DNA of 64,000 bases from Tillus elongatus (GCA_964006375.1 OZ023262.1:88175654-88239653); one strand, 5' to 3'. Positions 1 to 10,962 are shown, counted from the first letter of the stretch. Notes: generated by a model not told the origin, from the letters alone. Translations and numbers: made by a program.

Positions 1-490
1 CCCCCAGGTGCCGTAACTTCCTTGGCGGGTATGAACAAGAATTTTTTCTTGTGGTTTATGCAACGAGAGTGGTTGTATGCACGCGACGGTGAAAGGGAAA
101 TCCCCACGACGAAGCAGTCACCCCCAACCCCCCAACTCTACCGCAAGTCGAAGCGGCGGCGGGGGGGTGTCTGCTTTGTCGTAGACATTTTCCTTCCCCC
201 CTCGTGTGCATACAACCACCCTCGTTGCATAAACCACAAGAAAAACCTCTTTTTCATACACCCCAAAGAAGTTACGTGACCTGGGGCCGAATAGGGGTGC
301 TGTGCGGGGTAGGCGGGGTTTAATGGGGATATGGATTCAAATAGACAGCTTTTAAGCAGTTTTCTTAGCTTTTTCTGTTCATATTTCCTTTTTATTATCT
401 ACCCCGCCCAGCACCCCTATTCACTCCCAGTCCCGTAACTTCCTTGGGGGGTGTGAACAAGACATGTTTCTTGTGGTTTGTGCATCAAGA
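1..490. repeat. Multi-palindrome repeat, partial copy
   Basis: GC-richer block built of nested inverted repeats. Arm a (about 12-82, GTAACTTCCTTGG to TGGTTGTATGCA) is mirrored at about 206-275. A second hairpin pairs about 283-318 (GGGGTGCTGTGCGGGGTAG) with about 398-432. Arm a then recurs in direct orientation at about 434-488. The same architecture is seen at 12690-13080 and, inverted, at 46940-47480, so this is a dispersed element, cut here by the window start. The open frame at 22-279 simply reads through both hairpin arms and is not a convincing gene. Confidence 0.75.
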
Positions 491-539
491 TGCGGTCCTA
501 GTAATATTTATGAAAACAATTTTTTTAAAAGCGTTCGGG

Positions 540-995
540 AGCTAATCTGCAAATTTACCGAATTTTTATCAAATACTTCAAATTTCAATAACTCAATTTG
601 CTATTAACGTAAGGTTTGTTGGTTAGGAAACCAACATTTAAGTTTATTTTCGGAAATTTTTTGTATATTTTCAAACCATAAGTATTTTGTTAAAATATAG
701 TACATTGTTTCTACTACATAGGCTATACCGATAATCAGATTGATGCCTGCTTGGCATTTGCTATTAAAAGCATTTTTATGGAAGTTCACTTCCATAACAC
801 ATTTGCTGCATCCAGACTTTTGAAAAATGTTTATATATTTTCAAACAATAAATTTATTTCGATGAAATATTATACATTGTTTCTACTATATAGGCAACCA
901 AGTTTGATGCCTGCTTTCATCAAAGAAAGACATTTGCTATTAAAAATATTTTAGAGAAAATTCGCTACTATAACGCACTTACTGCGTCCAGAGAT
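540..995 (-). repeat. R-family fragment, two A modules
   Basis: Two successive partial copies of the A module, each running towards the hairpin terminus. The first ends near 817 (CATTTGCTGCATCCAGAC), the second at 975-995 (ACGCACTTACTGCGTCCAGA). Both contain the family phrases 'caattt.gctattaac' and 'ttataccgg-like' spacing seen at 35000-35205. No coding content. Confidence 0.7.
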
Positions 996-2069
996 TTTTT
1001 ACAATTTAACAATTACTTGCAGAAAATAAATGCCATCCTAAGCCCAATAAAGCACAGTCAACCTAAGAATAGAGCAGCTCACGAGAAAACAACAGTTATT
1101 TATACTAGAATTTTAACGCAATCCTAACATTTCTGTTCTTACCAAGGAACGTGTAAATAGACAACCTAGTTTTCTTTGTATATAGATATATGTCACGTGA
1201 TTTTAACAAAAGATCGGATTCAATTGTTACGTTCACCGATCCAAAGGAAATACTTGGGACTAAAAGGGAAACGTAACATAACCGAATATAATTACCTTCA
1301 CTCTAATGTGATGAAGTAGAAGATGCTGTCTCCAAGGTAATTAGGAGTGAAAGCTGATGCGTAAGGCATAATACCGAATGACGTGATGAGTTGCCATATT
1401 CCCTTACACTCGCTCATGATGCCGTGTGGTGATATCTGGGCCAATGTTGGTTCCGTGATGGAAAGCTTTCCCTCTTTATATATATGAGGGAATAAGGAGT
1501 ACCTTCTATTTTCCTGCTACATCGATAGGTCTACTTTAAAGTAATGGTTCTGATTTTTCCAATACACCTTCAAGCCATACACCTTTAGGCTTAAACACAT
1601 AAAATTTAAATCTTGGAACAAATTACTCTGAAATGTATACTGCATCTATAAAAGTGAAAGTTTACACACTTTGAATGCATCCAGGTAGCGAATTTTCGTT
1701 ATAATATTACTATTTATAATTACTTAATTTTTATTGAACTGAGAACTTAAATTTTTGTACGTATAATTTCACGAAGGCAATTTGCGACAAATTATATTAA
1801 TAAAGGATCTTCCAATATAAACAATTTGGTGTAACAACCAAATAAAATAGAAAACTTATCGAGACACAACCGAACTTTTTATATTATTTTGAAGAGTAGT
1901 TTATTACATCACGTTTTGAGTAATACAACATTTTAAGTGTCTACTTCGAGATCGTATACACGATGGATTTGGATGAACCCAATTTTCGATCACGTTATGC
2001 AACGAAACGTGGCTAATGTCACGAAGGTATCGTCGCGATGTTCAATCTCAAGACATCAAAATTGCGTGT
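996..2069. other. Gene-free stretch, unassigned
   Basis: AT-rich DNA without a convincing open frame or recognised repeat. A slightly GC-richer patch at 1230-1510 holds a TATATATATGAG segment near 1478, but nothing downstream supports a promoter call. Confidence 0.4.
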
Positions 2070-2203
2070 TTTTGCGAATTTTCATTAAAAAAATTCGCTG
2101 ATAGAGAGGTCATGATGAAAAGTGTTTGAAAAAATTTCTTCAGATGAGCGCGATATCGGGTCCCTGGAAACCAAAACCAAGGTCCGGTAAAATTTTTATA
2201 TGG

Positions 2204-2273
<70 letters not shown>
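2204..2273. repeat. (TA)n microsatellite
   Basis: Uninterrupted TA dinucleotides, about 70 bp, passing into TGTGTGTACGTATG; lies between modules E and D of an R copy. Confidence 0.95.
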
Positions 2274-2279
<6 letters not shown>

Positions 2280-2565
2280 ACGTATGTATGTATCAAAGCG
2301 ATAACTCAAAAAATACTAAACTGATTTCGATCAATGTCGTTTGGGCGAAAACAAGTTTTTCCGGTGGAAAATCGGGGAAAACTTTTTAAAAACGTTAATT
2401 TTTGTATCAGAATAACTGGAATGATACTTTACATCTGGCTAGAAATAGTGCAAGTAAACCTATGTTGTGAATTTTAAGTAATTTGGTACACAATATTTTG
2501 TTTTTTTCCCAAATTAAAAAACATAGTTGTGTTTTTCAAAACGGTGGTCATTAAAAATTTACAAA

Positions 2566-2665
<100 letters not shown>

Positions 2666-2935
2666 GTATGTATATGTATGTATGTATGCATCCGAGCGAT
2701 AACTCAAAAAATACTAAACTGATTTCAATCAAGCTTGGCAAAAATCTGTTTTGGGTGAAAACAAGTTTTTCCGGCGGAAAATCGGAGAAAACTTTTTAAA
2801 AACGTTAATTTTTGTATCAGGATAACAGGAATGATACTTTGCATCTGGATAGAAATAGTGCAAGTAGATCTATGTTGTGAATTTTAAGTAATTTGGTACA
2901 CAATATTTTGTTTTTTGCAAATTAAAAATAAAATC

Positions 2936-4164
2936 CCAAAGACATGCGTTGAGACGACTTAATGGTTAGAGTCCAACGCCTGACAGACAGAGTATTTAAC
3001 TACCATGCGTAAATTAATTCATACAATAGGTATAAATCATACATCAAAGGTAACCAAACTAAATATATACCAGGCATAAAAAATACTCCCCGAACCAACA
3101 ATCGTGAAATCTCGGCCGCAATTATGCAAAATGACGGACGACATGAAATTAAGAATTTGCCAAGTGTTTGTTATTTAACTGGGGGATCTATTCAATTACT
3201 AAAATACACTATATTTGTAGCTTTATTAACGACCCCAAATACAGTTTTAGTGCAGCATAGATATATTATGCTATCGCATAATATGGTATAAGTGTATAAA
3301 AATGATTTTAAAATAAGTTATTTTATCTTTAAGCTTAAACATAAGACGTCATATAAGACCGAAGCAGTCGTGGGATGTTTTTCAATGATAATTCTACTAA
3401 TTCTGTAAGTTATTGTTCCGTATACTTTGAATATGATCCGTATACTTTGAATATGATATCCCAGGCATGAAGCCGATCTAATTTATCACGAAAATAAAAC
3501 GTTAGCTGGCCTGTGCCTAGATGGCGCACGAGCATCGCGATTGCCTCATAAGCAGAAGGTTATGCATTTGAATCCAGCTCGATGAATGTATGGTTTTTTT
3601 ATGTTTTATTTTGACATTTGGAGAAACAATAGTGTACAGATTTCTTACGTTTTCAATAAGATTTAATTTTGTGTTTAAAACGCCTAAATACGTTTTTCAC
3701 CGTTGAGTCTGAAATTTAAATTTTGTTATTGTTGATATTGAAAAAATCGGTTTGATTAGGTTGACTTAAAGGAAATCATACTGGCGATTAATAAGGAAAA
3801 ATTACTGCTGCGTTTATAATTTGTCAGATACTTTACTTTTCTAAATATGAATTAAGTTTCCTTCTGGAAATCTTCTGTATAACTTTAATTAAATTTGTAA
3901 TACAAGTTTCTTTTAAAGAGACTTAAACTAGCTACAGATAAAGCAAAATTTAGTTCTTTAGCTTCATAGAAAATTGAGTGTTGTTCATTTTTCCCAAAAG
4001 GAGTTAGAACGCAAGATTTTTTTGATAATAGAGAGATATCGATGGTAACCCTCGAAATAATTATTCAACTGTGCGCGTACTAGGACCTCTAAAATCGATC
4101 TTCAAGGTTTGTGTAAGGTCAAAGTATTAACTACTAATATACCTTATAATAATAGGATACAATT
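2936..4164. other. Gene-free stretch
   Basis: No supported gene. It contains a perfect 20-bp tandem duplication at 3418-3437/3438-3457 (CCGTATACTTTGAATATGAT) and the tRNA-like relic annotated separately. Confidence 0.5.
3514..3582 (+). tRNA. tRNA-Met-like relic or SINE head (degenerate)
   Basis: A box-like TGGCGCACGAG (3522-3532) and B box-like GCATTTGAATCC (3564-3575) are tRNA-spaced. Between them is an anticodon-like loop CTCATAA (CAT, Met) with a short GC-containing stem. The acceptor stem does not close and the T arm is poor, so this is a pseudogene or the head of a tRNA-derived SINE rather than a functional tRNA. No second copy was found in the window. Confidence 0.35.
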
Positions 4165-4206
4165 CTTATGAAAATTCGCTACTATAACCCACTTGCTGCG
4201 TCCCGA
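4165..4206 (-). repeat. R-family hairpin terminus, isolated
   Basis: GAAAATTCGCTACTATAACC followed by CACTTGCTGCGTCCCGAAG matches the hairpin end of the R family; little else of the element is recognisable upstream. Confidence 0.7.
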
Positions 4207-4388
4207 AGTTTTTCTGCATATACTCACTTTATGTTGCATCAACCATAGCTAAATTCATTTATAAAGTGCATCCTTAAGTAACGATGCACTTAATATATAA
4301 AGTTAGGTTTTATTTTACAGAATCAATGGTCCAATTTAGTCAATTTTCGTAGAAAAAATTTACAACTGATTAAATTTTTTGACACAAG

Positions 4389-4612
4389 ACCTCGGTGTTC
4401 CAGGGGCAAGAACGTCCCTCTCTGAACTGAAGGGTACTAGGTTCCGTCCCAAGGTTCTCCTTTCACTTTTTCAGCACATGCTGTAACTTTAACGTCAACT
4501 AAGGTTGAGGTATTGTATTTAAGCAGGTTGAATGTCTGCATGTTACGTCCTTCGGAGGGGGCGTAAAGCCGTCGGTACCGTGTCAATGCGAAGCTGGGCA
4601 CGTTAAAGATAA
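4389..4612 (+). mobile_element. tRNA-derived SINE, copy 1
   Basis: Starts ACCTCGGTGTTCCAGGGGC (A box region), then GGGTACTAGGTTCCGTCCC (B box-like), then a body with CACTTTTTCAGCACATGCTG and CGGAGGGGGCGTAAAGCCGTCGG-type sequence. The body matches the SINE split by the LINE at 42542-45185. It ends in GGCACGTTAAAGAT and lacks the longer tail of the other copies. The minus-strand open frame here is a shadow. Confidence 0.7.
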
Positions 4613-5040
4613 AAAGACATGTGCAAACGGAAATGTTAAAGATTAAATTTAATATCGCCATTAGTTTCAGAGTTATATCCAGAAGAGTAACTAATGTTAA
4701 TTGATAAAAAACAACTGTTTCCAAAAGTCCGTGGTCAGTTTTCTATGGCAAGTAAGAAAACTTTCTCCATAACCCTGCATTTTTTCACTTTTTTTTCTAT
4801 CTTTTCCCTCATTTTATTATCATCAAATTATAATTTATTTTTATCAGTTGTCTCGCTTTTGTGTGCCCTCCTACACATTTTACGCAGGCTTGCGACTGGT
4901 CCAAACCATGCCAGGCGCAAGATTTAAAGCGTGTTTAAAAGCAAGCGGGTCAAAACAACAATAAAAATACCAAAAACCTTGACATTATTGACCAAATTGT
5001 AGAAAGCTTGTTAAACAAACAAGCAACAAAATTTTTTATA
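4613..5040. other. Gene-free stretch
   Basis: AT-rich, with short open frames of low-complexity hydrophobic residues; nothing recognisable. Confidence 0.4.
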
Positions 5041-5161
5041 AATGTTCAATGACCACCGTTTTGCAAAATACAACTATATTTTTTTTAAAGCTGGGAACCG
5101 CAGTTTTAACTTCAGCTCATAAACCCATTATTATGGCACTTACAATTATATTATTCATATC
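5041..5161 (-). pseudogene. Possible Tc1/mariner-like transposase C-terminal relic
   Basis: Read on the minus strand, a degraded frame passes through KTAVPSFKKNIVVF and ends VIEHL followed by TAA. This resembles the usual C-terminal end (..HFEHLL-stop) of the transposase whose middle part lies at 10963-11400. Its position directly against the Gypsy LTR suggests the Gypsy element inserted into this transposase and separated the two parts. The similarity is weak, and a related sequence sits at 2505-2565, so the join is an inference. Confidence 0.4.
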
Positions 5162-5340
5162 TGTAACGTTTCCCCTAACTGGAACAATTATACTTTACTC
5201 TATAAATAATACTTATTTTTGGATAGCTGTTAAAACACCGAAGTATCAAACTGAAGTGATTTATTCTTAATAAAATACAGACAATAAAAGATAACATTCT
5301 GATAAGTAAATATCACCTGATTTCTTATAATACTATATCA
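5162..5340 (-). repeat. 3' LTR of the old Gypsy element
   Basis: 179 bp. It shares with 10790-10962 long runs such as TATCAAACTGA.GTGATTTATT and TAATAAAATACAGACAATA, and has TG..CA ends. The adjoining minus-strand TTAGGGTAAGGGTG (5341-5354) is purine-rich and would be its polypurine tract. Confidence 0.8.
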
Positions 5341-5440
5341 CACCCTTACCCTAATTGTTTAGAAGTTTTATACCCCTAATTAACAGTTCAAATATTATGT
5401 ACATTCATTCTTTTACAAGTCAATGGTACTAATGCAGCAT

Positions 5441-5785
5441 GTATGTATTTACATATTGACACCAATAACTCAAAAAATAATGAGCCCATTTGGATAAAAT
5501 TTGGCGTGTACCTTCCTTTTGCAAATGGCTTGTACAAGTTCGTTAGTCGGGAAAATCGTACGGGGATTTTTGGGAAAATTTTTTTGTTTTCATTCGAAAA
5601 ACATTTTTATCTCAAGAAATAAAAATGCTATGATAACCAAATTTGCTAGGTAGGTTAACCATATAAAAATTAAACTATACAACAAAACTTAGATTTCTTT
5701 CTTACAAGAAAAAAAAAGTTATAATAAAATATATCATTTCTATGAAAATTCACTACCATAACGCACTTGCTGCGTCAAGGCTTTT
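5441..5785 (-). repeat. R-family insertion in old Gypsy (D segment to hairpin end)
   Basis: Begins near 'caccaataactcaaaaaataatg' without a long TA tract and ends GCACTTGCTGCGTCAAGG. It lies between the 3' LTR and the integrase C-terminus. Confidence 0.75.
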
Positions 5786-5858
5786 TAAGTTATTGATTAT
5801 TTCTCGGTCGGAAATCATATCGCAATACAGTCTGCGTATTTCTGTTTACACTTGTGAT

Positions 5859-6411
5859 TTACAGGTATTCAAGACTCATCACTTCACTTTCCTTTTCAGA
5901 TTCTTGTGATACAGGAACCGCCATATTTTTATTTACATTATCGCTGGGCACTGTGCTCTTATCTTCCACATTTATAATATTATTATTTATGTTAAAATCT
6001 GAAGATGCCAATGACTGACGATTGTTACTCCTTTTAATTAAAGGAATAATTTGATCTGTATGCCTGACAGTATTACCACCCTCAGATTTCACTTCATATG
6101 TTATGCTGCTCCTCGATTTTGAAATCGTACCCTTTTTCCAAGGATGGTTATTAGGATTTGTATAATCTCTGAGTAAAATGTGGTCGTTTACGCTTAAAAC
6201 TTTTTGTGGCTTACGACCATAATTGTTATTTTGTTGAAACTGTTTAATTTCCCTTCTAATTTCGTTATCGGGTAAAATCAAATCAAGACGACATTTTAGC
6301 CTTTGGTAAACATAACGGGACTTTTCTCAGTTGTATCATGTGCACATAATCATGATCGAACCAAAATCTATTTAAAGCAACCTGTAAGTTTACATTTTCT
6401 GCCCGAGCCTT
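5859..6411 (-). pseudogene. Gypsy integrase C-terminal relic
   Basis: On the minus strand, 6411 to 6300 reads NVNLQVALNRF.F then EKSPVMF with frameshifts, the post-catalytic region of Gypsy integrases. The open frame 6281-5859 (140 aa) continues with IRREIKQFQ, VLLRDY-like HILLRDYTN, and a beta-rich SITYEV..GGNTVRHTDQII, the GPY/F-type C-terminal domain that normally ends in R-H-x-DQ(I/L). It continues the catalytic core at 7927-8264, separated by an R-family insertion. Terminal residues are low-complexity Asn/Ser. Confidence 0.75.
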
Positions 6412-6414
6412 TTT

Positions 6415-6543
6415 AGTGAATTTTCTTTAAAAAAATTCACTAATGAGGAGATCCCGACTTTTGAATTTTGATAAAATTTCTTCAAATGAGCGCTAATTAG
6501 GCCCCCCAGAACACATATCCGGGGTCGGTTTAAATTTTTATAT

Positions 6544-6633
<90 letters not shown>

Positions 6634-7914
6634 CGCACCGATAACTCAAAAAATAATGGGCCGATTTTGATTAAATTTGGTGAATAAATTCCATAAGCGG
6701 ATTTATATCATTATAGGCAAGTTACCTACCAAAATTTAGCTCCGTAGGTTAAAGGATAAAAAAGTTACAGGCATTCAAAGAAAAATAAATTTGGATTTTC
6801 CTCAAAACGTCAAAATTGGTGAGTGCATTCCTTTCGCAAGTTGCTTGGATAATTTTGTTAGCCAGGAAAATCCGCCGAGGTTTTCCCGGAAAAATTTGTG
6901 TTTTCTTTCGCAAAATATTTATATCTCCAAAATTAACAAAGTAAGGGCAACCAAATTTGGGAAGCTGCTTTATATCGTTATAGGTGTGCCACCTACCAAA
7001 ATTTAGCTCTGCATGTCAAAAGACAAAAAAGTTATGGGCATTTAAAGAAAAATAAATTGGGGGTTTCCTCAAAACGTCAAAGTGACAATTGAAAACGTCA
7101 AAATTCGCAACATTTAGGCAAATAACTTGAATCTAATACGGGCTATGGAAAGAAAATGTCTCAAGAAGAATGTTTTACATACACCGAACTCTTAGTTTCA
7201 ACCGTCATTGTCCTTCATTTTACTAAAATATTTCCAGAAAATTCATTTCTAATAGACCCTTTCTCTTATGCTTGGCAGTAGCCTTAGCTATAGTGTTTAT
7301 TGTTTAATGGTATATAATTTTTGTCGAATTTTTGTAAAAAATCAATAAAGTCAATATATTCGTTATTATACAAGATATGAAAAAATATTGTATACATTAA
7401 TTATACGGTGTTTTGAGCTACATCTTAAAAAATTATTGCGACAATCACAGGATGGCCCATAAGTCGTTGGTGATACAAATATTTTTTTTTTGTCGAAAAC
7501 GCCTTATTTTTTTGCATTTTCCATCGAAATATAATGCATGTTTGTAAGTTAAGAAATTCGGGAGGCAGCAAGTGCGTTGTGGTTGCGAATTTTGATTAAA
7601 TGCTTCATATTTGAAAAGCTCAATTTGCTATTAACCTATAAGGTTGACCAAGAAACGGATTTTTTCAGTAACACTTTTGGTTTACTTTTGGAAATTTCTG
7701 TACGTTTTCAATCAAGTTATTTTGATGAAACATGGCACATTGTTTTTACTATATATGTTATGCTGGTAATCAAATTTGATGCCTGCTTTTTCTATATAGG
7801 TTATACTGGTAACCAAAATTGATGTCTGCTTTCTTAAAAAGAAAACACACATATTTGCAATAAAAACATTTTTATGAAAATTCACTACCATAACGCACTT
7901 GCTGCGTCCCGAGA
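6415..7914 (-). mobile_element. R-family element, near full length, inserted in Gypsy integrase
   Basis: Left end: an AGTGAATTTT..AAAATTCACT hairpin, then GAGGAGATCCCGAC and AAATGAGCG (module E). This is followed by (TA)n, D, C, B and A modules and the right end GAAAATTCACTACC plus the ACGCA-CTTGC-TGCGT hairpin and CCCGAGA. Both flanks are oligo-T within Gypsy coding sequence, giving the clearest boundaries for this family. There is no open frame for a transposase, Rep or helicase. Sub-terminal inverted repeat AGTGAATTTTC/GAAAATTCACT, a microsatellite core, terminal hairpins and oligo-T flanks recall Helentron-associated non-autonomous elements. Confidence 0.7.
6547..6629. repeat. (TA)n microsatellite
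   Basis: About 83 bp of TA repeats inside the R element, followed by 'tatgtatcgcaccgataactc'. Confidence 0.95.
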
Positions 7915-7926
7915 TTTTTTTTTATG

Positions 7927-8470
7927 CTAATTTAGCGCGCTTAACATATATTTCGGCTTGACCGTTGCCACTGGGATGAAATGGTGGGGAGAATAGATGT
8001 GTTATGTCGTTACTTTGCCAACACTAATTGATTCGACACTTTGAGAAAAGGCGGTCCATTATCTGATACTATTATATCAAGTAAACCACATCGTGAAAAA
8101 ATATTGCTTAATTTAGATATGGTACATTTTGCTGTTGTTGGATTCATTTCTATCACCTTTAGCCATTTTGTATATGAATATATGACTATTGAATATTTAT
8201 TTTCAACAGTAGATCCTAAAAAATCTACATACACTCGTGACCACGGTTTTAAGTTGGAGGTCACGGATGTAGATCTGATTTGGGAGGATTAGGTCTAACT
8301 GTGTTACATATATTACAATTTGTACACATGTGTTCAATCTCGCGGTACATTTTTGGCTAATAAACATGAGATCTTACAAAAGCCTTACATTTGTTTACCC
8401 CTAAGTGACTTAAATACAATTCTTTCATGACTAATTGTTTTAGAGCTTCTATTTCTTTTTAGTCTGTAAC
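7927..8470 (-). pseudogene. Gypsy integrase HHCC and catalytic-core relic
   Basis: Read from 8470 leftwards: YLSHLGVNKCKA, a tryptophan-to-stop change in the VYWP segment, then CTNCNIC (zinc-binding HHCC module). A frameshift follows, then the core PWSRVYVDFLG (first Asp) and IIVSDNGPPF (second Asp) at 8264-8010. A further frameshift precedes FSPPFHPSGNGQAE, which holds the catalytic Glu, before the R-family insertion at 7914. This is the same family type as K02A2.6/mag-like Gypsy. The plus-strand frame at 8041-8292 is a shadow. Confidence 0.85.
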
Positions 8471-8480
8471 CCCAAAAAAC

Positions 8481-9893
8481 TCTGGACGCAGCAAGTGCGT
8501 TATGGAAGTGAATTTTCATAAAAATGTTTTTAATTACAAATATATCGCTCTAATGCGAGCAGGCATCAATTTGGTTACCGGTATAACCTATATAGTAGGA
8601 ACAGTGTATCATATTTTATCAAAATAATTATTTGAAAATGTACAAAACTTTTCGGAAAATAAACTTTAAATGTTTCTGAGAAAACTGGTCTCCTAGCCAA
8701 TGAATTAGGTTAATAGCAAATTGAGTTATTGAAATTTAAAACATTTAATGAAAATTCGCAACCAAAACGCCCTTGCTGCGTTCATACAAAAATTTTCCGA
8801 AAATACAGTTAAATGTTGGTTTCCTAACCAACAAAACTTACGTTAATAGCAAATGAATTATTGAAATTTGGAGGATTTAATTAAAAATTCGCTACCAAAA
8901 CACACTTACTGTGTCCAGATTTTTTCTTACAAACATGCATCATATTTCAATAAAATATGCTAAAATGCGTAACGAATTTGTTCTACGAAAATTAGCTAAA
9001 AATTATATACCGTTAAACCATAAACTTCACTAAACCTATAGCGAAAGCATCAACTTAACTAAACCGACAGCTAAAACATCAGAGAAAGGGTCTATTTGAA
9101 ATGAACTTTCTGGGAATATTTTAGTAAAATGAAGGATAATGACGATTGAAACTAAGACTTCAGGCTTTGTAAGACATTATTCTTGAGACATTTTCCTTCC
9201 ATAGCTCATATTAGTGTCAGGTTCATTGCCTAAATATTACGATTTTTGACGTTTAAAATCGCGGTTTTGACGTTTTGAGGAAAAGCCAAATGTATTTTTC
9301 TTTGAATGCCTGTAACTTTTTTGTGCTTTAACCTATAGAGCTAAATTTTGGTGGGTAACTTGTCTATAATGATATAAACTCGTGTATGAAATTTGGTTGC
9401 CCTTACCTTGTTAATTTTGGAGATATAATTTTTTTTCGAAAGGAAACATAACATTTTCCGGGAAAACCTCGGCGGATTTTCCTGGCTAACGAAATTATTC
9501 AAGCCACTTGCGAAAAGAAGGTACTAACCAATTTTGACGTTTAAAGTCGCGATTTTGACGTTTTGAGGAAAGCCCAAATTTATTGTTATTTAAATGCCTG
9601 TAACTTTTTTGTCCTTTAACCTACAGAGGTAAATTTTTGTACATATTTTACCCATAATGATGTAAACCCGCATGTGGTTGCCCTTACTTTGTTAATTCCA
9701 GAGAAATAAATTTTTTTCGATTTTTTTCGAAAGAAAACACAAAATTTTCCGGGAAAACCTTGGCGGATTTTCCTGGATAACAAACTTATCCAAGCCACTT
9801 GTGAAAGTAAGGTACTCACCAAGTTTTATCAAAATCGGTCCATTGTTTTTTTAGTTATAGGTGTGACACATAAATATATAAATATAAATTTTT
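8481..9893 (+). mobile_element. R-family element inserted between Gypsy RNase H and integrase
   Basis: Left end TCTGGACGCAGCAAGTGCG, A module to 8790, a second partial A ending 8925, then C and D modules. It ends near 9893 in a short degenerate AT stretch (AAATATATAAATATAAA) instead of a long TA tract, and has no E module. Opposite orientation to the 6415-7914 copy within the same Gypsy element, so the two insertions are independent events. Confidence 0.7.
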
Positions 9894-10228
9894 TAATTTA
9901 TTGGTAGATGTTCTTGTAAATAAAACAGGTGACTATAATCGTGACTCTCAACAAATTTTTTATTTTCGTTTACAGGGAATCGTGACAATACATCGGTATT
10001 AATATTTTGTGCAGATTTATAATGTTTAATATTATACTGATAAGCGGACAAAATGACGCTTCATCTTTGCAAGCTATTGGCTGAAAAAATGGGAATGCCT
10101 TTTTAAATAGATGTAAGTGGTTTATGGTCTGTTAAAAGTGTGAATGTTCTGCCATATAAATATTGATGAAACCATTTAATTCCAAATATGATTATAAGGG
10201 CTTCCTACAATTAATTTGCTGTTGATTT
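9893..10228 (-). pseudogene. Gypsy RNase H relic and linker
   Basis: The minus-strand frame reads [19 protein letters not shown] (the second RNase H Asp in TDHKPL), then ILSAYQYNIKHYKS and DVLSRFP (the last Asp motif), with an in-frame stop and a small deletion between. The upstream portion with reverse transcriptase and the first RNase H Asp is absent. The frame joins gag sequence at about 10228. Confidence 0.8.
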
Positions 10229-10760
10229 CAGCATACTCCATGTTGGTTGCTATATCATAGGCGGTGGAGTACGTCAAATGTTTCTCGATAAACCACCGTT
10301 GTCGGATAGCACCGTTTTTCAAACCATATACCAATTGGTTTCTGAGGTTTTACTATAAGGTGGTCCCAAAGTCGCAACTTTTGGCCAGCTTCTTCAGTGT
10401 GGCTACATACTCTGCTACTGACTCTCCTTCTTGCTTCTGCTGCCAAAACTTATATCTTTCAGCTACCTCGGACGGTCTTTGGTCCAAGTGATTCTTCGTT
10501 AGGTCACTCAATTGGCTGAAAGTTTTTTCTTCCGATTTGGCCGGGCTACACAAGTCCGTCATTCATTCAAAAGCTTCTCTGTCTATCACTGTGAGCAGAA
10601 CAGCTGTCTCATTTTCTAGTTTCACGTCGTTGGTTTTAAAATATTGTTGTACCCGTGCAATGTACGTGCACAATTTATCTTCATTGATCTTAAAGCCACT
10701 AATTTTACCAATCAAGATTTTGAGATAATTAGTTCGTAAACTTGGTTAAATTTAATTTTA
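10229..10760 (-). pseudogene. Gypsy gag relic
   Basis: From the PBS side it reads IGKISGFKINEDKLCTYI, VQQYFKTNDVK, AVLLTVIDREAFE, then TDLCSPAKSEEKTF, RPSEVAERYKFWQQKQEGES and SVAEYVATLKKLA. After two adjacent stops it continues NLRNQLVYGLKNGAIR and AYDIATNMEYAE. This is a typical capsid-type gag of the mag/K02A2.6 group. No CCHC zinc knuckle remains because the deletion junction follows. Confidence 0.85.
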
Positions 10761-10775
10761 TAATATTTAAACATT

Positions 10776-10788
10776 ATCCACGTCGCCA
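10776..10788 (-). other. Primer binding site of old Gypsy
   Basis: Minus strand TGGCGACGTGGAT, one base from the LTR end. It differs at one position from the tRNA-Ser(GCT)-complementary PBS of the younger Gypsy (TGGCGACGAGGAT). Confidence 0.65.
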
Positions 10789-10789
10789 G

Positions 10790-10962
10790 TGTAACGTTTC
10801 CCAAGCGTAGCAATTATAATTTACTCTATAATATATATTTTTAGGTAGCAGTTAAAAGACTGAAGTATCAAACTGAGGTGATTTATTCTTAATAAAATAC
10901 AGACAATAGAAGATAACATTCTGATAAATAAATATCACTTGATATCTCATTATACTATATCA
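10790..10962 (-). repeat. 5' LTR of the old Gypsy element
   Basis: 173 bp, the partner of 5162-5340. Plus-strand ends TGTAACGTTTCCC and ACTATATCA. Contains AATAAA-like AT-rich centre shared by both LTRs. Confidence 0.8.

Larger units (their letters stand above)
5162..10962 (-). mobile_element. Old Ty3/Gypsy retrotransposon, internally deleted and invaded by R elements
   Basis: Two diverged terminal repeats (5162-5340, 10790-10962; both plus-strand TGTAACG..TATATCA) bracket Gypsy coding relics in the correct minus-strand order. From right to left these are PBS, gag, RNase H, integrase HHCC/core and integrase C-terminus. Protease and reverse transcriptase are missing: gag reads directly into RNase H near 10228. 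Three R-family pieces interrupt it (5441-5785, 6415-7914, 8481-9893). The LTRs differ at many positions, and every coding piece has stops and frameshifts, so it is dead. No clear target duplication: the flanks are ATATC and TAATG. Confidence 0.85.

Noticed and set aside
2944..3010. tRNA-like sequence (TGGTTAGAGTCC)
   Set aside because: An A box-like string is present, but there is no B box or cloverleaf partner.
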